Source: Leptidea sinapis (lineage: Eukaryota; Arthropoda; Insecta; Lepidoptera; Pieridae). Taken from it: a stretch of DNA of 64,000 bases. Location: contig NC_066276.1 in NCBI RefSeq assembly GCF_905404315.1, positions 11,364,001 to 11,428,000 of the forward strand. Direction: 5' to 3'. The notes beneath the pieces were generated by a model. That model saw only the letters and a list, made by a program, of their open reading frames with translations. It searched no databases and was not told where the DNA came from. A program made the position numbers and the translations under genes. Shown piece after piece: positions 10,402-20,418 of this stretch; position 1 is the stretch's first letter, and each line of letters opens with the position of its first letter.

Positions 10402-11517
10402 GTGATAACCCTCACTTCTGGGATCAATTACGCAAATAAAACTGAAAACGAAATTTTAACATTGTTTAAAACAATTTTAAAATTTGCAGGAGCGACAGGA
10501 AAATATTTGTTGTTGATCCGGTATTTTCCTCTTCGTTTCAAATGGCGTGCGACGAAGTTGAATTGAGGATACGATGCAGTACAATTGAGTCAAAGTAGTC
10601 CGCGTAACTGGCAATGACCGGCCATTAAAGTGTTGATCCTAACACGAGTTCATAAACTGAATAGTCCTGGATGTGAAGTAGTGTTGCCATTAACTGGAGC
10701 ATCTTACAAACATAAAAAAAGGATTATGTGGATTTATGAAACCACGGTAAAATTGAAACTTTTTGTCAGACTTGCAGAAATATGAAAGCAAAAAAAAGTT
10801 TCACTTTAGTAAATAACAACATTTACATTAAACACGGACAAACAACATTTACATAAAACAATGACAAAAAAAAACAAAATAGCGTGGAGCACTGGCACAA
10901 ATGAGCAATAGTCTATACACTACACGGTCAGCTGCTGCGAACTATAGGCGCTGCCCGACCGTCACGCGACATGCAACACACAGACGAAAAAGTTTGAGAC
11001 GATGTAATAAAAGTTTCACTTTAAAAAGTTTTAAATAGTTAGTGAAAATATTTTTCTTCAGCGCCTATAAGAAAATGTTTCTTATCTTTTTTCTATTTCA
11101 TTGTCAAATTTTATTGTATTCTTTATAATAAAACGTCACTCGTAACATGATTGAAAAAATTATTCGATAAAAATCAACACCAAAGTATACCGTACTGTGA
11201 CGTTTTTTTTCCCGTTTCACCAACTAAAACAAAGTAATTATTTTTAGTTAAATTTAACTAACATATCTAATTTACTTGTGCTGTGTTTACTAAATTTCCA
11301 TAAGAAAATATTTTCTCTCAATTATTTATTTAATAAAAATGCTATGTATGGTTCCTAAGTTAAATGGCTTTTGGACGGTTTTGTACACTTGCACTTGAAC
11401 GGATTAAGCCATATTCAAGCCGTAGTTTAAATATATGCCCTTAATAGTTAGTTGATTAAGTTAAAAGCTGTATGTGAGTCAGTTATACAACTCCATATAC
11501 GTTTATTTTTTTAACAT

Positions 11518-11591
11518 GTCGGTGACGCGAACATGAGTCACCGACGATGCTTGCAAGCAAAGAAAGAAAAAAAAGCATTCAAATGCTTTTT
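11518..11591. repeat. Three consecutive perfect hairpins
   Basis: GTCGGTGAC (11518-11526) pairs with GTCACCGAC (11537-11545). TGCTTGCAAGCA (11548-11559) is a perfect palindrome. AAAAAGCATT (11570-11579) pairs with AATGCTTTTT (11582-11591) across a 2-base loop. All three lie within 74 bp of otherwise AT-rich DNA inside the 10402-12554 segment. Confidence 0.75.
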
Positions 11592-11999
11592 ATAAGTTAG
11601 TTGGTTTCGTTTTATTTGTAACTAATAATACATTAACTCAAGGAACTTTAGTTCAACATTAGGTCCTTTAATTAAAATATGGCCTCTCATATATTATGTG
11701 CTTATAACATCTGAGAGGCATTAATATTATCAAATTATAAATTGTATTGGTCTAAATGGTGACGAATTTCCTTCAGCACTAGTAATATATATTGCTAACA
11801 CTGTCTGGAACGAAGTTTATAAATTGAGGTACGAGTACAGTTATAGAGGTTGTTGGCACGGATACTAATAAACTATATCTGGAATAAAACAGTTATAATG
11901 AAGTCGAAAGAGTTTCTTTGAACAAGGTAGGTAATGTTACTTCTTATGGTTTATTTAAGGTAATAATGTAGGTTACATTGCAAGGTAATTTTGACATAT

Positions 12000-12420
12000 C
12001 ACGTATACAAATTAAATTTGTAACCAAAATATTAAACAGTCTCGAACTCGCGACCTCTCGGGTTCCGTCCGAGCGCTCTTCAAATTGTTCAGATTTGAAA
12101 GAGCAATATCTCAAGTCTATAAAGACTCTCACGATATCTCAAGTCTATAAAGACTTGAGATATCGCTCTTCTCTCTTATGCTACTCTCTGCTCTTATGTT
12201 ATCATAATATACAATTATTGAGGTTGACAATAAGTGGCATGATATCAACTGTAAAGTAGATCCTGTAGATGGAGCCACAACCTGAGAGTTGAACAGGACA
12301 TACCAAGATTTACGAATGATACGTCACTCAAACGGTTGGTTCAGTGAAAGAGCACTTGCGGGTTCAAGTACCGTATCGTTTATAAATTTTGGCAACAAAT
12401 TTAATTGTTTTTTAAAAACA
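12000..12420. repeat. Inverted pair of a tRNA-like repeat around a hairpin
   Basis: On the minus strand, 12000-12090 reads GGTCGCGAGTTCGAGACTG then TTACAAATTTAATT. On the plus strand, 12331-12410 reads GAAAGAGCACTTGCGGGTTC then CAACAAATTTAATT. They are diverged copies of one repeat in opposite orientation. Both carry a B-box-like (G)GTTCRAG, so tRNA ancestry is possible. Confidence 0.45.
12099..12170. repeat. Direct and inverted repeats forming a strong cruciform
   Basis: GATATCTCAAGTCT (12133-12146) and AGACTTGAGATATC (12151-12164) form a perfect 14-bp stem with loop ATAA. An earlier copy, AAGAGCAATATCTCAAGTCT (12099-12118), can pair with AGACTTGAGATATCGCTCTT (12151-12170) with one mismatch. 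The right arm therefore has two competing partners. Confidence 0.85.
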
Positions 12421-12475
12421 AATATTGGTGTAATTAACACTTAAGAAAACTTAAATCATTTGTATAATCATGGAT
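12416..12475 (+). repeat. Motif shared with the Penelope-like fragment at 37848
   Basis: ACAAATATTGGTGTAATTAA and CACTTAAGAAAACTTAAA here match ACAAATATTGGCGGATTTAA and CACTCAAGAAAACTCAAA at 37926-37965. The upstream hammerhead-like part is absent at this locus. Confidence 0.5.
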
Positions 12476-12649
12476 TTCCGCAAAGTAACGCCTAATTCAA
12501 TAAATTTTCTTAAATTAAATTTGAATAATTAATCCCAGAAGTGAGGGTTACCACTAAAAAAATTTTTTTTTTTTATATTTATACCTATTTTTGAGAGGTA
12601 ATACGAACAATAATTATTATTGGAGAGTAGGTAAGTAAGGTACTTACAC

Positions 12650-12692
12650 CTTCCTTATTTTGATGTAACATATTCTCTGTTTCTTGATTCAT
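12650..12692 (-). CDS. Candidate first coding exon of the small membrane protein
   Basis: On the minus strand, an ATG in fair context (AAAAACCATGA) opens MNQETENMLHQNKE plus one base. It ends at GAAG before GTGTAAGT, a phase-1 donor. Joined to the exon at 7739-7836, the junction codon becomes GAT (Asp), giving 46 residues: a polar N-terminus of about 23, one membrane helix, and a final lysine. Two doubts remain. The better donor GTAAGT lies two bases further and would put the membrane exon out of frame. No stop lies in the 20 codons before the ATG, so the exon could start earlier. It sits just outside the 10402-12554 element. Confidence 0.35.
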
Positions 12693-12699
12693 GGTTTTT

Positions 12700-13111
12700 G
12701 GATGGATACTATAACAAGTGATAGCAATATCATAAATTATAACATTATCTTATCACACATATAAATAAAATATGAGTTTTAAATGAGTTATTTGTCTGCA
12801 TTTCTAACGGAATTCAAACATAATGATAACTGACAATTATTGTAAAAATTGAGACTTAATTAAATTTAAAGGCGTTATTACACGTACATCAATAAAACAC
12901 ATAGCACTAACAGTAACACCCGAATGAAGTATTGTGATTGAACTTCCGGAAATCGATTTATCACTGTCTTCATTATTTTGCATAAAATAGACAATATATA
13001 TTTGATACGAAATTAAGAAACCTTCACACCTTCAGCACGGTGCCTCTCCCCTTCGATCCTAGCCCACCACGAACCATTTTTTTCGATTTTCGATATCATA
13101 TTATATCAATA
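12700..13111. other. AT-rich DNA, possible 5' flank
   Basis: If the exon at 12650 is real, this holds its upstream flank. No clear TATA box was identified. CTTCACACCTTCAGCACGGT (13022-13041) starts a short GC-richer stretch without an obvious role. Confidence 0.35.
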
Positions 13112-13433
13112 CTAGCTGACCCAGCAAACGTTGTATTGCCGATATTAAAATCGCGATACAAAGGTAACTGTTGATCGTAGATGGGTGAAAATTTGGAGTT
13201 GTATGTATTTTTTAATGCTGACTCATAATCAATCAAATTTAAAAAAAAATGTCAAATAAAATTTAAAATAAAATTTCGTGTGGACCACCCTTAACATTTA
13301 GGGGTATGAAAAATAGATGTTGGCCGATTCTCAGACCTACTCAATATGCTCACACAATTTCATGAGAATCGGTCAAGCCGTTTCGGAGGAGTACGGGAAC
13401 GAACATTGTGACACGAGAATTTTATATATAAGA
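13112..13433 (-). mobile_element. Non-autonomous Helitron, 322 bp
   Basis: On the minus strand the element starts TCTTATATATAAAATTCTCG, next to a host A, and ends GGGTCAGCTAG before a host T. GATTCTCATGAAATT and CGATCAACAGTTAC lie inside. It is the same family as 20101-20418. The TC start, CTAG end and A/T insertion site are the Helitron hallmarks. There is no coding capacity; a 96-residue plus frame spanning its edge is incidental. Confidence 0.85.
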
Positions 13434-13442
13434 TATATAATA

Positions 13443-13846
13443 CTAGCTGACCCGGCAGACATCGTACTGCCTCAGTCGATAAATAAAAGGCCTAAACTTT
13501 TGTACAAAATAAACTTAAAACAAAGAAAAGGAATCCTTTTTAAGTGTTATTACCCGTGTTTTAAGGAAGTTTATTTTTTACCTCCTGAGAAAGTTAGAAA
13601 GATATAAAATTCTAATTAGTTATTCATTTTTAACTATTATTTTTATTTGATTTCTGAACGACGGGGGACACATCAAAGGAAAATCAAAATGGTTGTTTGC
13701 ATTTAATTCCGAGTATTTTTATATTTATCCTTTTAAACCTTCTCTGGACTTCCACAAATAATTCAAGACCAAAATCAGCCAAATGGGTCCAGCCGTTCTC
13801 GAGTTTTGGCGAGACTAACGAACAGCAATTCATTTATATATATAGA
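13443..13846 (-). mobile_element. Non-autonomous Helitron, another family, 404 bp
   Basis: On the minus strand it begins TCTATATATATAAATGAATT, then GCTGTTCGTTAGTCTCGCC, and ends CTGCCGGGTCAGCTAG. It sits 9 bp from the previous Helitron in the same orientation, so the two form a tandem. Confidence 0.8.
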
Positions 13847-14311
13847 TATTCGACGCTTAAAAGGTATGCTCATGTGACTACATTTAATGACTGCCATTAG
13901 AATGTAAGATCGCTTGTTCTCTACTCCTATAAAACATGACGGATCACGTTTTATTGAATATGGAATACCTAAATATTTAGTTTTGCTTTCCTTCAAAAAA
14001 ACAGATCAACGTTGCAGCAGTTGCAACGTTGCGATATGCATGTCATAACTAAAAAAATCATTTGTAGCTCAACCTACAAGTTTTTCCATACAGCCGCTAC
14101 CTAATTAAGTTGTTAATTTATTCATTTATGTTTAATTCAATTTGTTAATATTCCGATGATTATTGCAATTTATTTAATTCAATACTTGTGTTTGCGTCTA
14201 TGTTTTAAATGTGTGTAACACCTGTAATTAATCCAACACTTAGATTTCATTATTTATTGTAATAATATTATTATGCTTTTGTTAGTGTTTGTCTTGATGG
14301 TGTTAAATAAA
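13847..14311. other. AT-rich DNA between Helitrons
   Basis: AACGTTGCAGCAGTTGCAAC at 14008-14027 contains a small inverted repeat (GTTGCA/TGCAAC). Nothing else was recognised. Confidence 0.4.
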
Positions 14312-14663
14312 TCTATACTAATATTATAAAGCTGCAGTGTTTGTTTGTTTGTTTGTTTGTTTGAACGCGCTAATCTCTGGTACTACTGGTCCGATTTGAA
14401 TGATTCTTTCAGTGTTGGGTAGTCCATTTATCGAGGAAGGCTATAGGCATGTTTTTTTTTCAAAATTAGGGATCCGTAATAAAATTGCTATTTTGTAACA
14501 CAAGGTGTAAAATCGAAAACCTATTTTTGCGTGCGCTGCAAAAACTATTGACAATAGAACAAAATGATGTACAGGCTATAATATAGGCAATATTTTATTA
14601 CTTATAAAATTATCGCGTGAATTATACTATATATGGCAAAACAACGTTTGCCGTGTCAGCTAG
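14312..14663 (+). mobile_element. Non-autonomous Helitron, 352 bp, complete
   Basis: TCTATACTAATATTATAAAG starts at 14312 after a host A, and CTAG ends at 14663 before a host T. A GTTT tract follows the left end. Near the right end, GGCAAA and TTTGCC form a hairpin about ten bases before CTAG, as expected of Helitron 3' termini. An inverted relative lies at 38985-39331. Confidence 0.92.
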
Positions 14664-15192
14664 TAAATACATAAGCCTTTAACGGTATTCGTCTCAAGAC
14701 AAAAATTAATCACACAATCACTCAAGCATTTGTTATACAATTACAATTTTATCAGGAATGCAAGTTGGTATGGAAATTGACTGAGACAGATATGATAGTG
14801 AAGTGTAAATAAGTCTAATGCTGATGACTTGAGGAGTCAGGTGTCTAGCAAGTGCATCGGCCTCCAGGTTATTGTACTCAGACTTGCTCAACCTTTTGTT
14901 ACTGCCTCATAGTTTTGTTGCCTTTTTTACATTCACTAGACCGCTAACCCACACAAGTGATCCAGGGTGCATCTTGATATTTTGACTTTATGATAGATTT
15001 TGCTTCAGTTGGACTCCATAGTTTATTTGTGGCAATTTTGAATTATTTTTTAAGTTTTGTTAACGGTATTTTGGGACCCCGTCGATATTCAAAATTCGTA
15101 GTCTTACGAAACTTGGAAACTACTGGAATCCCGAAATGATTAGGAACATTGCTGTCTTCTCAGCAGGTAGTAAGCTCGGAATAGAAAGAAAT
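14664..15192. other. AT-rich DNA, nothing recognised
   Basis: No coding-like patch or repeat end was found between the Helitron and the LINE fragments. Confidence 0.4.
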
Positions 15193-15290
15193 AAAAATAA
15201 TTTAATAAATGTCAAAGATAATAACCACCACTTTCGAAGTGTATTTTAATGAGAAGAACCGCCAAGAAACTCATTGACACTCTTTTGATC
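15193..15290 (-). mobile_element. Diverged LINE family C 3' piece
   Basis: GAGAAGAACCGCCAAGAAAC, then TCATTGACACTCTTTTG, corresponds to the complement of the conserved GTTTCTTGCGCCGCTTCTTC stretch of family C. AAAGATAATAACCACCACTT also fits. The tail repeat is lost. Confidence 0.45.
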
Positions 15291-15424
15291 TATATTTATA
15301 GGTTCAGGATTTTACATCTTATTTTATACCACCAAAACTACTCAAAAGTTTTGACTTACCTGTGTAATGTTAATTTTAATTAAGGAAAAAGAAGTTATTA
15401 ATCATATATCATCAGTGGCATTAT

Positions 15425-15770
15425 ATATCTATAAAGAATTGCTGGACAAAGATCTCCACGACAGGCTTCCAAGGCTTACCAAATCATCTGCTATTGTTAT
15501 CATCTGTTTTTCCAGCTATCTTGACCAGATAATCGATCCATCTTGTGGGATGCCTGCCAACGCTGCGTCTTCCAGTACGTAGTTGCCATTCGAGGACCTA
15601 CCCTAACCACTGCCACTTCAGTTTCGCAATCATCCGGGCCATGTCAGCGACTTTGGTTCTCCTACGGATGTCCTCATTTCTAATTCGATCTCACAAGTCT
15701 TTAGCCTATACTTACTTGCGTTATAAGAGGATATCTCAGAGCATTGTAGGCCTTTTAACATTCTTACTCG
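15425..15770 (-). mobile_element. RTE-type LINE coding remnant
   Basis: The plus-strand text CTGCGTCTTCCAGTACGTAG, CCACTGCCACTTCAGTTTCG and GTCAGCGACTTTGGTTCTCC is the complement of RTE polyprotein sequence upstream of the DDLVK..G.RWM motif, and CCATCTTGTGGGATGCC stands at the GRP region. The reading frame is broken several times. Plus-strand frames of 71 and 124 residues here are antisense shadows. Confidence 0.65.
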
Positions 15771-16183
15771 TGTCATATTCAACCTACAGACACAGAGAAA
15801 GGTTAAACACACCATCCATTATTTGTATAATACTTCTTAATATCGTAACTATTGATAAGCGCCAAACATCCAGCTATTTGATGTTAAAGTCCGATACAAA
15901 AAGCGCAATGTTTTTGTAATTCCAAATGAATCAGGAAGACATTATCTGAATATGTAAATTGTACAGCCATATACTTTGCACATAAACAAAAGAATTTTCA
16001 TAATCAATTTAAATCAATGCCGCGATTAAAGTTTTATAATGTGATTTAGTAAAATGTAACTCGTTAAAATAATATTTATAATGATCCATGAATGTTATGC
16101 ACATGCACATGCGCATGCACCTCCTATGATACTTATATTGTTTGTTAAAGACTAGGATACATTAGTTAAATGAACAGCGCTGT
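15771..16183. other. AT-rich DNA with a short CA/GC alternating patch
   Basis: ATGCACATGCACATGCGCAT at 16095-16114 is a short alternating purine-pyrimidine run. No gene was seen. Confidence 0.4.
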
Positions 16184-16590
16184 ATGACTTTAAGGAACAA
16201 TTTAAATTTAAATAAGATACATAATAGCTTTAAGGGTAAATGTATACACTTTTATAATAAAGTGCCAGCCACTGTTCAGGCATTATCTATAAATAAATAT
16301 AAATGTTTTATTAAAAATTGGCTCTGTCGTAAATCCTATTACTCCACAGCTGAATATCTAAGTGATCCGATAGCCTGGGACTAGATTATGATTATTTTAT
16401 AATACAATATTGTATATTTGATTAAAAGAGCACAAAAAGAAATGCTGGGGGAGTTTCTTGCGCCACTTCTTTTCTCTCAGTGCGCGATTTGTTTCCGAAG
16501 CGGTAATAGTCTAGTATTGTAGAAATGACATCAAAGATAATTCTAAATGAATCAATTTAGAGAAAATAAATACCTTTTATGCCTTTTATA
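16184..16590 (+). mobile_element. LINE family C 3' end with coding tail
   Basis: Positions 16184-16384 encode a LINE C-terminus including GKCIHFYNKVPATVQAL, SINKYKCF and SYYSTAEYLSDPIAWD before the stop. This is the F.NK.P....L.....K....L....YY...EYL pattern that ends non-LTR reverse-transcriptase proteins. The untranslated part has GTTTCTTGCGCCACTTCTTT and ends ACCTTTTATGCCTTTTAT, so the tail is a TGCCTTTTA repeat, not poly-A. It is 5' truncated. Confidence 0.8.
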
Positions 16591-18292
16591 AGCGTTTGTT
16601 GCATAAACTTCAAACACTTCCAAATGATGAGAAAGGCTTTGAGTTTGCGATGTGAATCCGGTCATGGAATTCAGGTCGTATAGCTCTTAAGGACACTCCG
16701 TGGAAGGTTCGAAAAACACACATCCATTACCTGTTTGTTTTGTGCATTTGTTAACTGTTCTTGTAAACTATTCATCGCTACTACCCGGAATAAGTATATA
16801 AGTATTGTGAGTCAATTACTTAGTTCGCACTGGATACCCTTTGATATCCACTTTGCATGTATGCATTTTTATGTTATGTCTTAGTAGAAGTTTTGTGGAA
16901 ACTATGTTTTTTTTTTTGATAATAAATAAATTCTTTAGGCTACGCGATGAAACAATAGACAAAAGGAAAAGGCTCAGCTTCACCTGACACGGAATCATGG
17001 ATTTATGTTTCCATGCAGCGCTGTTTTTCTGCCATCCTCTCCTCCCTACAGTGTTGAGTGGGAGTGGACGTATTATGGTTCTCCTATTGCCTACTTATGT
17101 AATATTAAACAAAATGTTCTTATTACCCTTGCAAGTGTATGTAAGTGTGTGTGTTTGCGTGTGTGCGTGAGTGTGGGGGTGTGCTATGCAGTATTGTTTG
17201 AAAAATTGACGTGACACTTGCAACCTCGGAAAAAATAGGCTTTGGATACATTTATAATGGGCCCACTACACAATATAACAATAGTGAAGTCTAAGCTTAA
17301 TGTTGGCGCCATGTCATTTGTGTCTCAGCACGAATAGACATTTGATATTCCACGTGTAACCTTTTTTCTATATAAAAGGTTCGCTCAATGCTTGTACAGC
17401 ATTATTTATAGCTTAACCAACAACATAATGATATAATAATTGTTTTATTACAATGCTAAATCAGCACTATTTTACAATTAAACACAAGTGTCTCACAATG
17501 ATATGTAAAAAGTGTTTCTTAGATTTTTCTATCGTTCTTTCTGGAGCGGTTCCATGTGTTTTAAATCTTGGCTTGAAATTTTTTCAATCATATTGATAAA
17601 ATTTTTACACTAATGAAAGTCAGTTTTGATGGCATCGATTCAAGATACTACAGGTACAAAAGACTAATGGAGGCCTTGTTTTGGGAAATTAGAAGCGGCA
17701 CGAAATTCAGCAAGTCCAAGTCAATCCCTTTACAGTTTCCACAGTAACAGAAGTTACTAGCAATAACATATCTGCGTTAAGCATGTCGCTTCACAGGTGA
17801 CATTTAGACCACCAGCGAGTAAGTAGAGATTTCGTTTTAAAAAGAACGGCTGACGCAAAACAATCTGGAAATACGCTGTATGTATCTATCTGTAGAAACT
17901 GTTCCACAATCTATAATAATCAACTATTCCAAATTCCAATTCTAACTAAACAACTGTTTTTTAATAAATTCTATGGCAATCTATTTCGCTATGTATTCTT
18001 TATTTATTCGTCTTATTTTACACTCATTTGATGCACAAGTCCCCTAATTTCCGAAGCGTTGCAAGCGTAAGTAATAATGTAATGTATGAATAGAATGGGC
18101 CACAGTCGTCCCGTAAGGAACTTATAAGAAGCATTCATAACGACCTATGCAATACAGATTTTTAATCGTGTATACATAGTTATTATATCGCCATACCGCT
18201 CCCATAGAAAAAAGTTGTTTGTTTTATCAATAATAAGATTGCATTCGATTCGATCACGTTAACTTGCATTGAAGCCATTCTGAAATACAGCT
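16591..18292. other. AT-rich DNA with a GT-rich tract and a TATA-like hairpin
   Basis: ACCTTTTTTCTATATAAAAG then GT (17361-17382) can fold, since ACCTTTT and AAAAGGT are complementary, and it contains a TATA-like TATATAAAAG. No start codon with a useful frame follows. No other feature was recognised. Confidence 0.4.
17133..17182 (+). repeat. Imperfect (GT)n microsatellite
   Basis: AAGTGTATGTAAGTGTGTGT continues through interrupted GT/GC units to GTGTGGGGGTGTG. Confidence 0.8.
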
Positions 18293-18576
18293 TCAGCTGA
18301 TGGTAATTGATACGTCCTGCTCATTACAATGCAGTGCCAATTAGGATTCTCGAAAAATCCACAAATTCTGGGCGGCACTACAATTGCGCTCGTCACCTTG
18401 AGACATAAGAGGTTAAGTCTGATTTGCCCAGTAATTTTACTAGCTACGGCGCACTTCGGACCGAAACACAGTAATGCTTACAGATTACTGCTTCATGGCA
18501 GAAATAGGCGCCCTGTGGTACCCTTGTGGTACCCATAATCCAGCCGGCATCCTGTGCAAAGGAGCCTCCCAATGGT
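18293..18576 (-). mobile_element. Family A, tail lost
   Basis: Begins at CAGCTGATGGTAATTGATAC, so the terminal ~45 bp with the A-run are absent. GTGGTACCC is duplicated (18514-18534), an 11-bp tandem duplication not seen in other copies. The large hairpin is damaged (GTGCCAATTAG against CTGGGCGGCAC). Both strands carry short frames that differ between copies. Confidence 0.88.
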
Positions 18577-19157
18577 CCCACATGCTTTTGTTTTTCCCAT
18601 ATTGGCAATTCAGTTGAGTAAAAGAGGACGCCCAATTTACAAACATTCCTAGAGCGCCTTTATAATTGTCTAGTATTTTATACATACCACGTAAGTGAGG
18701 ACACTGGGATATGCGGTGTGTTGATAAGCCTGATGGTAGCACAGACAATGTTTGATAAACGATGGACGATGCGACGGCAACACGGATTGTTATTGATATA
18801 ACAATCCTCAACATTCTCGTGTAGCATTCGATCGATACCTATTACATACTATATCTATATACCATTCCAATGTACTCTGGTACTTGGTAGCCATATTGTT
18901 TTATGGTAGGATTTGGACGAGTTAATTTTAAGATAATTATTTGCTACGTCAACAACTCCGGTGTTATTAAAAACTGTGCTCGTGATATTCTTTCACTGCC
19001 ACAAATTAAAGTCGAACTATCAATATGCATGTGTACCTACACTTTTCAGTTTTGACATTTCAAATAACAGAGATCAGTGGTGTTAGAAGGATTTTAGTAT
19101 GTCAATCAAGCAAATTGGATTTCGGATAGATTTGTTTCCTTACAGTTTAGGACTATA
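18577..19157. other. AT-rich DNA, nothing recognised
   Basis: A minus frame of 109 residues (18485-18814) begins here but runs into family A; it shows no domain pattern and is judged incidental. Confidence 0.4.
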
Positions 19158-19601
19158 CCAGTGGGAGGCTCCTTTGCACCGGATGCCGACTAGATTATGG
19201 GTACCACAACGGCGCCTATTTCTGCCGTGAAGCAGTAATGTGTAAGCCTTTACCTTCTTTAAAGGCCGGCAACGATCTTGTTATTCCTCTGATGTTGCAA
19301 GAGAATGTGGGCGGCGGTGATCACTTAACACCAGGTGACCCGTACGCTCGTTTGTCCTCCTATTCCATAAAAAAAAAGCATTACTGTGTTTTGGTCTGAA
19401 GGGCGCCGTAGCTAGTAAAATTACTGGGCAAATGAGTTTTGACAACTTATGTCTCAAGGTGACGAGCACAGTTGTAGTGCCGCTCAGAATTTTTGGGTTT
19501 TTCAATAATCCTGAGCGGCACTGCATTGTAATGGGCAGGGCGTATCAATTACCATCAGCTGAACGTCTTGCTCGTATCATCCCTTATTTTCATTAAAAAA
19601 A
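19158..19601 (+). mobile_element. Family A carrying a nested family B insertion
   Basis: CCAGTGGGAGGCTCCTTTGC starts the element and CCCTTATTTTCATTAAAAAA ends it. It is split at 19248-19377 by a LINE end. The large hairpin arms GTGCCGCTCAG and CTGAGCGGCAC are intact. Confidence 0.92.
19248..19377 (+). mobile_element. Family B LINE 3' end inserted in family A
   Basis: Runs CTTTACCTTCTTTAAAGGCC to TCCTCCTATTCCATAAAAAA. AAGC occurs on both sides (19244-19247 and 19376-19379), a likely 4-base target duplication. The site is the loop of the CAGTAATG/CATTACTG hairpin of the host element. The strong 5' truncation is typical of LINE insertion. Confidence 0.88.
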
Positions 19602-20100
19602 TATTTATACATATATTTTTTCAACGCCAGAGGAATCATGAAAACGATCTAACGGCTAGAATTTTATCTCTGTGAGACGCTGTGGCTTACATTTGGCACG
19701 TTGTTGAGAAATTATAATCAGCGAACCGTTTCATAGTCAACTAACAGTAGAATACTAGTGTCAAAGACGAGATCAACGTACATTATAGGGAATTTTAAAT
19801 TGAGTCGTGAAACTTGTGAGAAACATTACAAGAAAACGAACCGTCATCACTCTAAGCAATAACCACTCGTACTCGCTATTTTTACGTTAGTTTTTGTTAC
19901 TGCTTTTCTTTCAAGACTAATTTTATAACAGTTAATACAGTTTGAATTTTTAGGAAATTCTACTGAAGAAATTTAAAACCTTGCATTATGATCTCAATTT
20001 TAACTATATTTTTTGGTAAAATTTATATGATAATCTTCTCGACTGTAAATCATCAATCAAATTTAAATTTAACATTAAAATGTCTCGTAATTTATTAATA
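19602..20100. other. AT-rich DNA, nothing recognised
   Basis: CACTCGTACTCGCTATTTTT (19865-19884) recalls 6868-6885. No exon or terminus was found. Confidence 0.4.
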
Positions 20101-20418
20101 TCTAATATATAAAATTCTCGTGTCACGGTGTGCGGGACCGAAGTCCTCCGAAACAGCTTGACCGATTCTCATGAAATTTTGAGTGCATATTGGGTAGGTC
20201 TGAGAATCGGACAACATCTATTTTTCATCCCCCTAAATTTTAAGAGTGGTCTACACGTTTTATTTTTTTATTTTTTTGACATTTTTTTTTGATTTGTTTG
20301 ATTATGAGTCAGCATTAAAAAATACATACAACTTCAAATTTTCACCCATCTACGATCAACAGTTACTTTTGTATCGCGATTTTAATATCGGCAATACAAC
20401 GTTTGCTGGGTCATCTAG
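20101..20418 (+). mobile_element. Non-autonomous Helitron, 318 bp
   Basis: TCTAATATATAAAATTCTCG starts after a host A; GTTTGCTGGGTCATCTAG ends before a host T. Internal GATTCTCATGAAATT and ACGATCAACAGTTAC match the inverted copy at 13112-13433. The 3' CTAG is preceded by TCAT in place of the usual TCAG. Confidence 0.87.

Larger units (their letters stand above)
10402..12554. mobile_element. 2.15-kb segment bounded by 28-bp inverted repeats
   Basis: The left end GTGATAACCCTCACTTCTGG, then GATCAATTA (10402-10430), matches the complement of the right end, GTGGTAACCCTCACTTCTGG then GATTAATTA, with about two differences. Inside are direct copies of AAAAGTTTCACTTTA (near 10795 and 11008), a GC-rich patch at 10915-10990, and three hairpins at 11518-11591. 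No transposase frame is present, so it would be non-autonomous. Flanking duplication could not be fixed because both sides are A/T runs. Two independent copies of one terminal motif remain an alternative. Confidence 0.5.

Noticed and set aside
15545..15919. 124-residue plus-strand ORF
   Set aside because: It is antisense to an RTE LINE coding remnant.
18485..18814. 109-residue minus-strand ORF
   Set aside because: Its C-terminal third is family A sequence; the rest shows no pattern.
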